Shown: positions 36,819 through 46,686, counted from the stretch's first letter. The stretch: DNA of 64,000 nt from Filimonas effusa (GCF_004118675.1 NZ_SDHZ01000002.1:1-64000); one strand, 5' to 3'. Program-made: numbers and translations. Notes: generated by a model from the sequence alone, not told the origin.

Positions 36819-38303
36819 ATGATAAACGGAACCCTTCTCCAGTATTTCCACTGGTACTACCCTGCAGATGGCTCTTTGTGGAAAAAACTTGTATCAGATC
36901 TCGATTACCTGAAATCCAACGGCTTTACCGCCGTATGGCTGCCACCCGCATATAAGGGCATCCATGGCGACAAATCGATTGGCTACGACACCTACGACCT
37001 GTTCGATCTCGGCGAATTCGACCAGAAAGGCTCCGTCAACACCAAATACGGAAGCCGTCAGGAATACCACGACGCCGTAGCCGCCGCCAGAGCAGCGGGT
37101 CTAAGAGTTTATGTCGATATCGTTGTCAATCACAAAGGCGGCGCCGACGAAAGGGAAAAGATCAAGGTCCTGAGAGTGAACCCCGACAACCGTAACGAAA
37201 CGCAAAGCGAACCCTTCGATATTGAAGCCTATACCAAATTCACCTTCCCCGGACGTGCCGGAAAACATTCTTCTTTCATTTGGGATTTCAACTGTTTCTC
37301 CGGCGTCGACTATGCTGCCGACCTCGACGAAAGCGGCATCTTCAAGATCGTCAACGAATACGGAACCGATTGGAACGATGTCATCACCGATGAATTCGGC
37401 AACTTCGATTACCTCATGCACGCAGATGTAGAATTCCGCAACCCCGCCGTAAGGGAAGAACTCAAATATTGGTTTTGCTGGTATCACGATGCCATCCCTT
37501 TCGACGGCGTACGCCTCGATGCCGTTAAACATATCACCCCATCGTTCTTCAATGAATGGCTGGATCATGGAAGAAATTGCTTCCAGAGCGAACTGTTTTC
37601 AGTAGCCGAATGCTGGAGTACCGACGATGTGGGCATGTTACATAGCTATATCGACGCCACAGGTGGGCGCACGCAACTCTTTGATTCGGTATTACAACAT
37701 CGTTTTCATACAGCCTCCAAACAGGGCAGGGACTTTGACCTGGCAAGCATTTTAAGTGATACGCTCGTAGGCACCAAGCCGGAGTTTGCAGTTACCATCG
37801 TCGCCAATCACGACACACAACCCCTGCAATCGCTGGAAGCCCCGGTAGAACCCTGGTTCAAACCACTGGCTTACGCCATTATTCTTATGCGCAAAGATGG
37901 CTATCCCTGTGTATTCTACCCCGATCTGTTCGGCGTAGAATACCGCGACAAAGGACGCGATGGCAATGAATACGACATCCAGATGCCTAAAACAAGCAAA
38001 ATAGACGAACTTCTTAAAGCCCGTCAGCTCTTCGCTTACGGCGACCAGACCGACATTTTCGATCACAATAATTGCATCGCCTGGATCCGCCACGGCGATG
38101 AAGAACACGGCGGCTGTATTACCATATTGTCGAACGGCGACGACGGCTTTAAGGATCTTGAGCTGGGAGAAGATAAAAAGGGTTGGGTATATGTTGATTA
38201 TCTCGGTAATTGCCAGGACGAAATCACTATCGACGATAGCGGCAAAGCCCGCTTTCATGTAAAGGCAGGCTCCGTTAGTGTTTGGGTTCAAAAACAATCC
38301 TGA
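36819..38303 (+). CDS. Intracellular alpha-amylase, GH13 (AmyA-like)
   Basis: 494 residues without a signal peptide, so probably cytoplasmic. The TIM-barrel regions of GH13 are clear: VYVDIVVNHKGG (region I), GVRLDAVKH with the nucleophile Asp234 (II), VAECW with the acid/base Glu264 (III), and VANHDTQP with Asp332 (IV). The B-domain between beta-3 and alpha-3 is long, with FNCFSGVDY-like sequence, as in subfamily 5 enzymes (cytoplasmic AmyA and Bacillus liquefying amylases). It hydrolyses internal alpha-1,4 bonds of glycogen or maltodextrin. Stands alone, divergent from rpoB. Confidence 0.93.
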   Translation: MINGTLLQYFHWYYPADGSLWKKLVSDLDYLKSNGFTAVWLPPAYKGIHGDKSIGYDTYDLFDLGEFDQKGSVNTKYGSRQEYHDAVAAARAAGLRVYVDIVVNHKGGADEREKIKVLRVNPDNRNETQSEPFDIEAYTKFTFPGRAGKHSSFIWDFNCFSGVDYAADLDESGIFKIVNEYGTDWNDVITDEFGNFDYLMHADVEFRNPAVREELKYWFCWYHDAIPFDGVRLDAVKHITPSFFNEWLDHGRNCFQSELFSVAECWSTDDVGMLHSYIDATGGRTQLFDSVLQHRFHTASKQGRDFDLASILSDTLVGTKPEFAVTIVANHDTQPLQSLEAPVEPWFKPLAYAIILMRKDGYPCVFYPDLFGVEYRDKGRDGNEYDIQMPKTSKIDELLKARQLFAYGDQTDIFDHNNCIAWIRHGDEEHGGCITILSNGDDGFKDLELGEDKKGWVYVDYLGNCQDEITIDDSGKARFHVKAGSVSVWVQKQS

Positions 38304-38393
38304 TAAAGCGACAAGACATTAAGCCGCTTCCGGATAAAACTTTGCCGGCTTATAAACGGCTTCTAAACGGCTCGTAAAGCCCTTTAGAACAGT

Positions 38394-38429
38394 AATAGGG
38401 CTGATCTTAAGGATAAGGTCAGCCCTATT
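38394..38429. terminator. Bidirectional hairpin between amylase and siderophore receptor
   Basis: AATAGGGCTGA (38394-38404) and TCAGCCCTATT (38419-38429) form an 11-bp stem, extended outward by CAG/CTG. It lies between two convergent genes. No long U-run is seen in either direction. Confidence 0.6.
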
Positions 38430-38475
38430 GCGCTGTCAGGAATCAATGAAGGTGGCTACGACAGCCAACCATGTA

Positions 38476-40821
38476 TCAAAATTTAAACGCCAGACTTGCC
38501 AGGAAATTAAAGGGCTTTTGTGGCGTACCATTGTTATTCCAGTACTTCTGCCCGGTAAGGTTGTTCCCTTTTAATGATATCCTGTAGGTTCTCTGGTCAA
38601 AAAATAAAGTTGCATTCACCAGTGTATAGGAAGGTACTTTAAAAGTATTGGTAGCTTCAAACCAGGAATCACCTACATAATTTCCGCCGGCACCAAATCC
38701 AAATCCTTTTACCCTTCCCCTGGTAAACACATAGCTCAACCAAACATTGGCAGTGTTATTCGGGCTAAAAACAACTTTTTTACCCTGCAAAGCAGCAGAT
38801 GCTTTGGTATAATCGTTCTTATTATAAGCGTATCCCGCTACAATATTCAAACCAGCCACGGGGTTCGAAATAAGTTCTACTTCCACGCCCCTGCTTCGTT
38901 GCGTACCGTCCTGTAAAGTAAAGTTTTTACCATTGATGGTTTCGGTACGTGTTGAGTTGGTAATATCTATGTTATAGTAGCTTACACCACCGTTTACCTT
39001 ATTACCCAACAGGGCGAATTTTACGCCGCCCTCCCACTGGTTGCCATACTGCGGCTTCAGCACGAGTATAGAATTATCCGGCTGCGTTACGGGTCCGAGG
39101 TTCACAAATCCGTTCATGTAATTACCAAATAGCGACAGCTTATTCTGCATCAACTGGTATACCAGGCCAAACTTAGGTGATACAGAGGTTTGTTTATAAG
39201 CCCCTGTATAAGCGCCCGTACTTTGTGTAAAGGTTCCGTCGGTGTTGTATCTGTCGATACGCACGCTTGCCATCGCAATCAGTGAAGGGGTAATATTAAT
39301 AGCATCCGAAATGTATGCGCTTGCATTCACAGCCTTGGTAGCGGTAACGCTAAAACCTCTTTGCGACGAAAGGGCATTGATCCTGTCGGTATTTATACCA
39401 TTCTGCGCCTTCTTCAGGTTCACGGTATCGTAACTAACAGTAGCGCGGTACAGTTCGTTATAATTATAATTGTAATCAAAACCAATCACTATCCTGTTAC
39501 GCAGCGAACCAATATGAAAATCGCCTATAAAATTCTGCTGAAACTCCGTATTACCAAACGTTTCGGGCGTTTGATTTCTTACCGAACGTGCAAATGTAGA
39601 ATCGGTGAGCATGGTAATGGTAGTCCAGTATAAATGTTTATAAAAGCCATTCGAATAAAGGTAGTTGGTCTGTGATTTCCACTGGTCCGAGAGTTTATAT
39701 TCTGCCTGTAACTGGATATTGTTGATACCGTTACTGATATCGATGCTGTTATTGATCATTGACGATTTGTAATCCAATGGCAGCTCTTTAAAACTGCGGG
39801 CGGTAATATTACTTAAAGACCCCAGCGCAAAAGCAGTAGTCGTATAGTTACCTCTTGTAAACTCTGCATCCACGGTAAACTTCAGGCGATCACCAGCCAG
39901 GTAGGTAAAGCTCGGTGCAAATGTATAATTCTTCGCAAAGCCCTGATCCTGGAAAGAGCCTTCGGACTGCAGCCCTGCATTTACACGCATCAGTAATGTT
40001 TTGGAGGCATTCAGCGGCGTGTTGATATCGGCTGTAAGCCTGCTGAACTCATAACTTCCCGCTGTTACGCTTAATTCTGCCCCAAAATCAGCAAACGGTT
40101 TCTTGGTAACATAATTGTAAACGCCGCCGAAAGTAACATTCCGGTTACTTCCGAACAATGTGCCCGCAGGGCCTTTAATGGCTTCCACACGTTCAAGAAT
40201 AACAGGGTTCAATGGAACAATAGCGCTTGTAGCCATGCCATTACGCATACCAATAGTAGTAGAGAAACCACGCATACTAAAACCCTGTGAACCACCGGCG
40301 GAAAAGTTAGGTACTGCGCCTGGTATGTTACGAAAAAGCTCTGTACGTTCTACTGCCATCTGTTCATTTATCAGTTGGCGATCTACCACGTTATACACCT
40401 GTGGATTCTCCATATTACGCAAAGGCATCCTTGCTACCTGCTCGCTGGTCTTATCCGCAAATTTGTTCCTGGCATTGGTTACGGTTACTTCTTCCAGTTG
40501 GGTGTTCGATAATGTCAATTGCAAGGCAATGGCAGTAACCTTGTCCTGTTCAACAATAACCTGCTGGCGTAATGTTTCATATCCCACCATTAACACTTCC
40601 AGTTCGTAAGTCCCCGGCGCTACTTTGGATAAAATAAAAGAGCCGTTCTCCTCTGTCATCACACTTTTACGGGCTCCTTTTAATATAATGTGTACAAACG
40701 AAGCGGGCTTGTTGTCGCTGGTGGTAACTTGTCCTTTAATAGTTCCGGACTCCGGGTCAACAGCTTTGCCCAATGTAAACAAGGGTACTACAAGTAGTAG
40801 CAGGTAGGTCAATGACTTCAT
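38476..40821 (-). CDS. TonB-dependent siderophore receptor
   Basis: 781 residues. Signal peptide MKSLTYLLLLVVPLFTLGKA. Carboxypeptidase-regulatory-like beta-sandwich at about 25-110 (GTIKGQVTTSDNKPASFVHI ... PGTYELEVLMVGYETL). Then a TonB-box-like EEVTVTN, the plug (QVYNVVDRQLINEQ, FRNIPGAVP, GFSMRGFSTT, VEAIKGPAGTLFG) and a beta-barrel ending in LASLAFKF with the terminal Phe needed for outer-membrane assembly. The plug pattern is that of siderophore receptors (FecA/FhuA-like), distinct from SusC. No iron-uptake genes or clear Fur box are adjacent, so the ligand is unknown. Confidence 0.92.
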   Translation of the reverse strand: MKSLTYLLLLVVPLFTLGKAVDPESGTIKGQVTTSDNKPASFVHIILKGARKSVMTEENGSFILSKVAPGTYELEVLMVGYETLRQQVIVEQDKVTAIALQLTLSNTQLEEVTVTNARNKFADKTSEQVARMPLRNMENPQVYNVVDRQLINEQMAVERTELFRNIPGAVPNFSAGGSQGFSMRGFSTTIGMRNGMATSAIVPLNPVILERVEAIKGPAGTLFGSNRNVTFGGVYNYVTKKPFADFGAELSVTAGSYEFSRLTADINTPLNASKTLLMRVNAGLQSEGSFQDQGFAKNYTFAPSFTYLAGDRLKFTVDAEFTRGNYTTTAFALGSLSNITARSFKELPLDYKSSMINNSIDISNGINNIQLQAEYKLSDQWKSQTNYLYSNGFYKHLYWTTITMLTDSTFARSVRNQTPETFGNTEFQQNFIGDFHIGSLRNRIVIGFDYNYNYNELYRATVSYDTVNLKKAQNGINTDRINALSSQRGFSVTATKAVNASAYISDAINITPSLIAMASVRIDRYNTDGTFTQSTGAYTGAYKQTSVSPKFGLVYQLMQNKLSLFGNYMNGFVNLGPVTQPDNSILVLKPQYGNQWEGGVKFALLGNKVNGGVSYYNIDITNSTRTETINGKNFTLQDGTQRSRGVEVELISNPVAGLNIVAGYAYNKNDYTKASAALQGKKVVFSPNNTANVWLSYVFTRGRVKGFGFGAGGNYVGDSWFEATNTFKVPSYTLVNATLFFDQRTYRISLKGNNLTGQKYWNNNGTPQKPFNFLASLAFKF

Positions 40822-40933
40822 ACTAGGATGGAAAATTTGCGCAAAATTCAGCGTCTCACGTCTGCAACCCTTTCAAAAGCAGGAAAAATAATTTACGCAA
40901 TGCGAAAATTATAACAACACCGGAACAAATAAA

Positions 40934-40964
40934 AAAAGGCGTCTCATAAATAGAGACACCTTTT
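40934..40964 (-). terminator. Terminator of the DUF4397 gene
   Basis: AAAAGG-C-GTCTC and GAGAC-A-CCTTTT pair with one mismatch around ATAAATA. On the minus strand a run of seven T residues follows. It lies about 54 bases after the DUF4397 stop. Confidence 0.75.
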
Positions 40965-41017
40965 AAACCAACTCACAAATAAGTTCCGCTGCAACAACAG
41001 CTCGGTGGTTTTACTTT

Positions 41018-41698
41018 TTAATAAGCCACCGCGCTTACTGATAACGGAGCAGTAATAGCGCCTGCACCACTTGTAAGCCCCTGGGCTGTAAGCGTATAGT
41101 TTTTACCCGCTTCCAGGGTAACATTTTCACGGGTATAAGCATTTTGTCCATTGGCGGAATTATTCAGCTTAACAGTGTATGTACGGGCAGGAATCTCCAC
41201 AAAGCCCGATACACTTTTGTAGGCAGCATTACTCAGCAGCAGGCTGTCGTTCACCAGCACATTTACAGAAGGCGCGTCGGGAGACATATGTGCCACTCTT
41301 ACACGAACCTTGCCGGCAGCAGGAGTCTGCAGGTCGTCGGCTACCACTACGGCAGCAAGTGTATTGTCGCCTGGCAAACCTGTTGCAAATAAGGTATAAT
41401 TACCACTGCCGAAATCCACCGGCGTAGTGAGCAGGGTATTATTACCAGTTGCCGACTTAAATTCTGCCGTTCTTTTTCCTTTATCTATAGCAAAATAACC
41501 TGTGCTTTCACCAAACCCGAAAGCTGAAGAGTTACGTTGCGTGCCATCGATGAAGAAATTAACGGAGCCTGCATTGGGAATCGTGTGTACCACCCTTACT
41601 GATGCTTCGGTGTCGATAACATCATCGTCATCTTTACTACAGGAAACAAAACCGAATGTGGTGGCTACAGACAAAGCGAGAAACAAATGTTTTTTCAT
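41018..41698 (-). CDS. DUF4397 lipoprotein
   Basis: 226 residues. Lipoprotein signal MKKHLFLALSVATTFGFVSC with the modified Cys20, then SKDDDD. Two tandem Ig-like modules with the DUF4397 pattern: SVRVVHTIPNAGSVNFFIDG (about 33-52) and VRVRVAHMSPDAPSVNVLVN (about 131-150). Likely on the cell surface or in the periplasm. It follows the symporter by 49 bases on the same strand and could be the last gene of that operon. Function of the domain is not known. Confidence 0.9.
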   Translation of the reverse strand: MKKHLFLALSVATTFGFVSCSKDDDDVIDTEASVRVVHTIPNAGSVNFFIDGTQRNSSAFGFGESTGYFAIDKGKRTAEFKSATGNNTLLTTPVDFGSGNYTLFATGLPGDNTLAAVVVADDLQTPAAGKVRVRVAHMSPDAPSVNVLVNDSLLLSNAAYKSVSGFVEIPARTYTVKLNNSANGQNAYTRENVTLEAGKNYTLTAQGLTSGAGAITAPLSVSAVAY

Positions 41699-41747
41699 AG
41701 TGTTACTAATTTAAAGTTTCACCAGGAAAAATCACAAACCATGCCAG

Positions 41748-43490
41748 TTAGCTAACTAGCGCAGGCTTAAGCTTTTGGAACAATATCGCTAATCCAATTA
41801 CCAGCACAGCACCAATAAGATTAAACCAAAGAAAACCAATACCTGTAATATTGTAGCTATCAAGAATAAACAATACAATAACCGCAACCTGTGCAAGAAC
41901 CGCAGCAATAAACACTGCCTTTCCTTTGATCCATTTCAGGTAAAAAGCAACCAGGAAGATCCCCAGCATTACACCATAAAACAAAGACCCTAATATGTTC
42001 ACCGCTTCAATAAGACTCCCCATTCTATTGGCAAAACCGGCAACAGCTATGCAAAAAACACCCCATCCTGCGGTAATCCAGCGCGAGGCACGATATTGTT
42101 GTAAGCCTTCCCCCTTCTCACACGACTTGAATTCTTTATTGGTAACCCTGCAATAGAAATCAATCATAGTACATGACGCCAGTGAATTCAACGCAGCAGC
42201 AATAGAACCCCATGCCGCAAGAAAAATAATGGCGATAAGCAAGCCCACCAGTCCACGTGGTAAATAATCCACCACAAACTTCAGGAAAATATAGTTCGTA
42301 TCATTCACGTCTATGGAAGCATCCGCCTGCTGCAGGTATCCTTTGTACTGACGCTTCAACGCATCTGCCTCTTGCTGGCTGGCCTGCAGTTGGGTTGCCT
42401 TCTCTTGTTTAACCGCAGCGTTATTATCGTGGTCGGCAGTGAGATAGTCCTGTACTTGCTGCTGCTGTTGTAACGTCACCTTATTATAAGCTGCCTGCAC
42501 CTGTTTCAACGAATCTCCATAAGGTGTATTGTACACCTGTTCACTAACGGCATCATTAAAGAAAATAGGCTGCGGATGAAATTGGTAGAATGCAAACAAC
42601 AATACACCGATCAGCAATATCAGGAACTGCATCGGCACCTTAACCAGGCCGTTCATCAGCAATCCCAGCTTACTCTCTCTGTCATTTTTAGCAGTCAGGT
42701 ATCTGCCTACCTGGCTTTGATCCGTACCAAAATAAGACAGCGCCAGAAAGAAACCACCAATCAAACCGCTTACAATATTGTATTTATCCTTCCAATCAAA
42801 ACCGCCACCGGAATTAACACCGGAAGTAATAATATTCATTTTACCGGCTACCCCTCCCACCTTCAGCGCATCGGCAAAACCAACACCTGCCGGCAGATGG
42901 TACACCACGAGATATCCCGCGAGAAACATCCCCAGGAAAATAATAACCAGCTGCAACTGCTGTGTATACGCCACCGCCTTTGCGCCGCCGCTCACCGTAT
43001 AAATAATGAGCATTCCACCCATGATAATATTGGTCCAGTAAATATTCCAGCCCAGTAACGAAGAAAGAATAATGGAAGGCGCGTAAATACTGATGCCCGT
43101 TGATAAGCCACGCGACAATAAAAAAAGCGCAGCCGTAAACAACCTGGTACGCCCGTCAAAACGTTGTTCCAGGAACTCATAGGCCGTAAACACCCTGAGC
43201 TTGCTAAAAGCGGGAACAAACGTGATACAAAGCACGATCATCGCCAGTGGCAACCCGAAATAGTATTGAACAAAACGCATCCCGTCGGTGAACGCCTGAC
43301 CGGGGGCTGAAAGGAAAGTTACAGCGCTCGCCTGCGTACCCATAATACTAAGCAGCACAAGATACCAGGGCATACTTCTGTTACTCAGGAAATAACCTTC
43401 GAGGTTCTTTTCTGTACGGCTTTTATAGAGACCATATAAAATGATACCTGCCAAGGTTACCACCAGCACTATCCAGTCGATGCTACTCAT
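41748..43490 (-). CDS. Sodium:solute symporter (SSS family)
   Basis: 580 residues with about 13-14 membrane segments. The N-terminus IDWIVLVVTLAGIILYGLYK is typical. The SSS core includes GTQASAVTFLSAPGQAF and LSYFGTDQSQVGRYLTAKN. A hydrophilic, Gln-rich loop of about 75 residues (around 330-400, with QQQQQVQDYL) interrupts the membrane part; this is seen in Bacteroidota members annotated as sugar or sialic-acid-type carriers. The ATG overlaps the stop of the preceding 39-aa membrane protein (ATGA). Co-operonic PIG-L deacetylase suggests an amino-sugar or a related sugar as substrate, by inference only. Confidence 0.92.
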   Translation of the reverse strand: MSSIDWIVLVVTLAGIILYGLYKSRTEKNLEGYFLSNRSMPWYLVLLSIMGTQASAVTFLSAPGQAFTDGMRFVQYYFGLPLAMIVLCITFVPAFSKLRVFTAYEFLEQRFDGRTRLFTAALFLLSRGLSTGISIYAPSIILSSLLGWNIYWTNIIMGGMLIIYTVSGGAKAVAYTQQLQLVIIFLGMFLAGYLVVYHLPAGVGFADALKVGGVAGKMNIITSGVNSGGGFDWKDKYNIVSGLIGGFFLALSYFGTDQSQVGRYLTAKNDRESKLGLLMNGLVKVPMQFLILLIGVLLFAFYQFHPQPIFFNDAVSEQVYNTPYGDSLKQVQAAYNKVTLQQQQQVQDYLTADHDNNAAVKQEKATQLQASQQEADALKRQYKGYLQQADASIDVNDTNYIFLKFVVDYLPRGLVGLLIAIIFLAAWGSIAAALNSLASCTMIDFYCRVTNKEFKSCEKGEGLQQYRASRWITAGWGVFCIAVAGFANRMGSLIEAVNILGSLFYGVMLGIFLVAFYLKWIKGKAVFIAAVLAQVAVIVLFILDSYNITGIGFLWFNLIGAVLVIGLAILFQKLKPALVS

Positions 43491-43606
43491 GAAAAATGAT
43501 TAGTGAGCCACACAAAGAACAGGATCTCGGCCGCCAGCACCAGTATCAATGACCAGTACCAGCGCCGCCATTTCTTGAACCCAGGCACTTCGCGCTCGTT
43601 ATTCAT
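43487..43606 (-). CDS. 39-aa single-pass membrane protein coupled to the symporter
   Basis: ATG at 43606, stop TGA at 43489-43487. The start of the symporter overlaps the stop as ATGA, indicating translational coupling. MNNEREVPGFKKWRRWYW is followed by one membrane helix (about 19-36, SLILVLAAEILFFVWLT). It could be a small accessory subunit of the SSS carrier, as is known for several transporters. No homology claim is made. Confidence 0.75.
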   Translation of the reverse strand: MNNEREVPGFKKWRRWYWSLILVLAAEILFFVWLTNHFS

Positions 43607-43740
43607 ATTGTTACTCGTTCAGCTTATCTGTATTCTCCCAGCCGGCGTATATAACGGCAGTTCGTTAGTTCACTGCCTAAAATTCCTGTATTATCATCAC
43701 TACCTGACCACAATGCAGGTAATTCATTTGTTAAAGTTCA

Positions 43741-43902
43741 TCATCTCCTGCCACCTGCCAAACTTCCCGCCAGCAGTCCAAGCCCCAAACCTATCACAAG
43801 TCCTATACGCACATTCCGGATAGCAAGCCCTATCACAATACCAATAACCACCAGCAACCCAATGCTTACCTTTCTCCGCTTATCCGCACTTTTACGCTCC
43901 AT
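43741..43902 (-). CDS. 53-aa Gly-rich membrane protein
   Basis: ATG at 43902 directly abuts the TAA stop (43905-43903) of the PIG-L gene; stop TGA at 43743-43741. A basic start (MERKSADKRRKVS) is followed by two short hydrophobic segments (IGLLVVIGIVIGLAI and IGLVIGLGLGLLAGSLAG) with a GxxxG-like pattern. Coupled to the PIG-L gene by position. Function unknown. About 130 bases of apparently empty sequence separate it from the 39-aa gene. Confidence 0.7.
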   Translation of the reverse strand: MERKSADKRRKVSIGLLVVIGIVIGLAIRNVRIGLVIGLGLGLLAGSLAGGRR

Positions 43903-46434
43903 TTAATTGCTTTTATTTTGAGGCAATGCCACCAGGTTGGCCATCAAACGAAAAGCCCCCGGCACACCGGCAGGCAGTTCTCTAAAGAACACAAGACCGG
44001 TATACACAAAATTACCTTTACCATATGGCGTGATCACCAGGCTGCCTTTGCTTTGCGCTTCTCCTTTATCCGACATTCCCAGCAACAACTGGTAATGTGA
44101 ATCGGTTGTTTCCGCCTGGTAAATGCTGCGTTCCTGGATCCATCCGTCAAAATCGGCAGCAGTGATCTTATTAGGTGTATTAAAGACAGCATGTGAAGGC
44201 ATCAGTATCTCTACCGCTGCACGTTCATCCGTAATCCTTTTATTAATAATAGCAAGCGGGTAAGGCGCCATACGTGCTTTCAGCTTAGCATGCGTATTAT
44301 ACTGTACAATATAGTTCCCGCCATTCTGTACATACTGCATGAGAACAGGGTATTTCGTTTCAAGGAACTCATGAATATTATATGCCCTCACCCCTGCAAT
44401 AACAGCATCAAAGCGGGAAAGATTGACAGGAGTAATATCTGCTTCATGTAAAATAGTTACATCGTATCCCATCTGTGTTAATGCCTGGGGAACCTTATCA
44501 CCGGCTCCAACAATATAGCCCACACGCTTTTTCCCGCCGGTATTAACCGGGGTCGCAATAACAGAAAGATGATCTTCCAGGAAATAATTGATCCCCGGAA
44601 TATGGTCATAGTTGATAGAGCGCAGGAAATCCTTATAAGCATAAGCTTTGCCATCAAGCGTCAGCGTCACCACAGCACGTACATCAGCTTTGGCATCTTT
44701 TTTCACAATAGCAGACAAAGGCATCCGTACATTATACGCCTTCTCCTTTTCGAGATCCATCAAGGTATCTCTGGAATAAATAACAACATTTCCCTGGAAT
44801 AACTGCACTTTCACAGGCACCCGTGGATAGTTGAAATAAGATTTGTATTGCAGATCAACCACTGGCTCCTGCGCCAGGGCAGGCGTTATATTGGTGAGCA
44901 CCATAGAAGGCGTTAATGAAATCACCAACGGCGGCGCCACCGTCACAGGCTCATAGATCTCACCTTTTACAGGATCGGTAAAGCGATACATGACAGGACG
45001 CTCCACCAACAGCTCCAGCCCCTTAACATTAATACGGAAACCTGCTGTAAAAGCAGGCCTGTTCTCCGGCACTGCTATGTCGGACTGTTTCTCTAACCGA
45101 AAACTCCCCATTTCCATAGGCCGCTGTAACCAGTAGGGCTGACTAACCGGCGCCTCCAATGAAATCCTGCCGGTATAGGCCATCTCCCAGTTTACATTCA
45201 TAGGAAGCTGCTTCCCGATAGTTGAGTCAAAAACATTACCAAGTGAAACGGCCTCCAGTTTAATATCGTTACTGGACCTGCTGTTGATGAAATAGTTCAC
45301 ACGGAAAGGCTGTCCCTTTATAGCATATGCCGCATCAGTTGATGCCTCGGCAAAAAGACCGGCACACTGAGCGATCAATTCAGCCACTTCCTTCAACTTC
45401 CTGGTTTTATAAACGCTATTTTCCGGAAGCGCCTGAATTTTCTTATACAAGCCAGTCAATTGATCAAGACTGTTTTCCGGATGCTCGAAATTAAAATCCT
45501 TCAGCAGCCTATCAACCAGCGGCTGAATAGCATTACCACCGTCAACTCTATTCCATCCCGTTACAATGCCATCCATCAACCGGTTGTGCGGAGCATCGCC
45601 TCCCGTCGTCAGAAAATACTCCATAGAACGGCCGCGCGTTTTCGCTACGCCAAAGCCCTGGCTCTTATGCTGACTACGGCTATCGCTTGCTATTTCACCA
45701 TAACCTTTCCCCAGCAGCCGGTTGAAATCACCCACCTCTATATGAAACTGGTCGTCAGTGATCGTATTATTGCCACCAAAATTGAACGTGTTCCAAAGTA
45801 TCCGCCTGGCCTTCCAGGGCTGTAAACCATCCTTAAAATGCTCCGGAAAGCGGTTAGGATCTGCTGCTGCAACAAAAGCTTCATTCGCCAGGATCGCACT
45901 GGCCGCATGATGCCCATGTCCCGCCCTCGCATCTCCGGGAAACCGGGTAATGATCACATCAGGCTGGTAACGGCGAATAGTCCATACCACATCGCTCAAT
46001 ACCGCATCATGATCCCAGATCCGCAATGCCTCTTCAGAACTTTTCGAAAACCCAAAATCATAGGCCCTGCTAAAAAACTGCTCCGCCCCATCGATACGAC
46101 GGGCGGCCAGCAACTCCTGTGTGCGTATCAGCCCCAGTTCCACCCCTTGTTCATCTCCAATCAGGTTTTGGCCGCCATCGCCCCGGGTAAGACTAAGATA
46201 CCCGGTAGTAAATTGCGCTTCCCTGGCCAGATAAGCCAGTAATCGTGTATTCTCATCATCGGGATGGGCCGCTACATATAGCACCGTCCCCAACACGTTC
46301 AGTTTCTGAAGATTACGATAAATTTCCGCGCTGGTTTGTGATTGCGGCCCCTGAGCCCGCATACGCAGGGAAACCAAGGCCAATAAAAAAAGAAATACCA
46401 CCCGAATATTGGTCATACCCATTTTCTTGCTCAT
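43903..46434 (-). CDS. Secreted PIG-L family deacetylase with C-terminal amidotransferase-like domain
   Basis: 843 residues. The start is followed by a signal peptide (RVVFLFLLALVSLRMRAQG); a start at the fifth or seventh residue is also possible. PIG-L/LmbE domain at about 50-330 with the zinc motif AHPDDE at 56-61 and GHGHHAAS near 172-179. The family removes N-acetyl groups from GlcNAc-type sugars. The rest holds beta-sandwich segments and a C-terminal Rossmann-like region (about 640-840: RVGYIVGAGDKVPQALTQMG, NYIVQYNT) resembling a class I glutamine-amidotransferase fold. First gene of an operon with two small membrane proteins and a symporter, suggesting uptake of a deacetylated sugar. 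Confidence 0.88.
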   Translation of the reverse strand: MSKKMGMTNIRVVFLFLLALVSLRMRAQGPQSQTSAEIYRNLQKLNVLGTVLYVAAHPDDENTRLLAYLAREAQFTTGYLSLTRGDGGQNLIGDEQGVELGLIRTQELLAARRIDGAEQFFSRAYDFGFSKSSEEALRIWDHDAVLSDVVWTIRRYQPDVIITRFPGDARAGHGHHAASAILANEAFVAAADPNRFPEHFKDGLQPWKARRILWNTFNFGGNNTITDDQFHIEVGDFNRLLGKGYGEIASDSRSQHKSQGFGVAKTRGRSMEYFLTTGGDAPHNRLMDGIVTGWNRVDGGNAIQPLVDRLLKDFNFEHPENSLDQLTGLYKKIQALPENSVYKTRKLKEVAELIAQCAGLFAEASTDAAYAIKGQPFRVNYFINSRSSNDIKLEAVSLGNVFDSTIGKQLPMNVNWEMAYTGRISLEAPVSQPYWLQRPMEMGSFRLEKQSDIAVPENRPAFTAGFRINVKGLELLVERPVMYRFTDPVKGEIYEPVTVAPPLVISLTPSMVLTNITPALAQEPVVDLQYKSYFNYPRVPVKVQLFQGNVVIYSRDTLMDLEKEKAYNVRMPLSAIVKKDAKADVRAVVTLTLDGKAYAYKDFLRSINYDHIPGINYFLEDHLSVIATPVNTGGKKRVGYIVGAGDKVPQALTQMGYDVTILHEADITPVNLSRFDAVIAGVRAYNIHEFLETKYPVLMQYVQNGGNYIVQYNTHAKLKARMAPYPLAIINKRITDERAAVEILMPSHAVFNTPNKITAADFDGWIQERSIYQAETTDSHYQLLLGMSDKGEAQSKGSLVITPYGKGNFVYTGLVFFRELPAGVPGAFRLMANLVALPQNKSN

Positions 46435-46461
46435 TTGTCGCTATAGAGGTTGAATAAAGAA

Positions 46462-46489
46462 CGAAGATAAGTTGCAACCTCTAAACCAA
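46462..46489 (-). promoter_or_regulatory. Putative promoter of the PIG-L operon
   Basis: On the minus strand TATCTTCG (46469-46462) is a one-base variant of TAnnTTTG, and TTG at 46489-46487 is 17 bases upstream, slightly short of the usual 19. It would start transcription about 20 bases before the ATG. The same -7 variant occurs before the thr leader. Confidence 0.45.
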
Positions 46490-46629
46490 TGCGACTTGCC
46501 TGTTCCCTACTCACGAAACAGCGACAATTAATTAATTTTCATTGATTTTAATTTTGAACCGAATCAACAATAATCAATTGATTTACAACTTCAAATAGCA
46601 TTTTAGCACTAAATAGCGGAAAGAACTGA

Positions 46630-46669
46630 AGACAATTGTCTTAAATTATAGACATTTGTACTACCTTTG
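46630..46669 (+). promoter_or_regulatory. Promoter and operator-like palindrome of the Xre-RES module
   Basis: TACCTTTG at 46662-46669 is an exact -7 match, 17 bases before the antitoxin ATG. The perfect 12-bp palindrome AGACAATTGTCT (46630-46641) lies where the -33 region falls (its TTG is 23 bases upstream of the -7). Type II antitoxins usually repress their own promoters through such palindromes, so this is a likely operator. Confidence 0.65.
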
Positions 46670-46686
46670 AGTAAACACTTTTTGTT

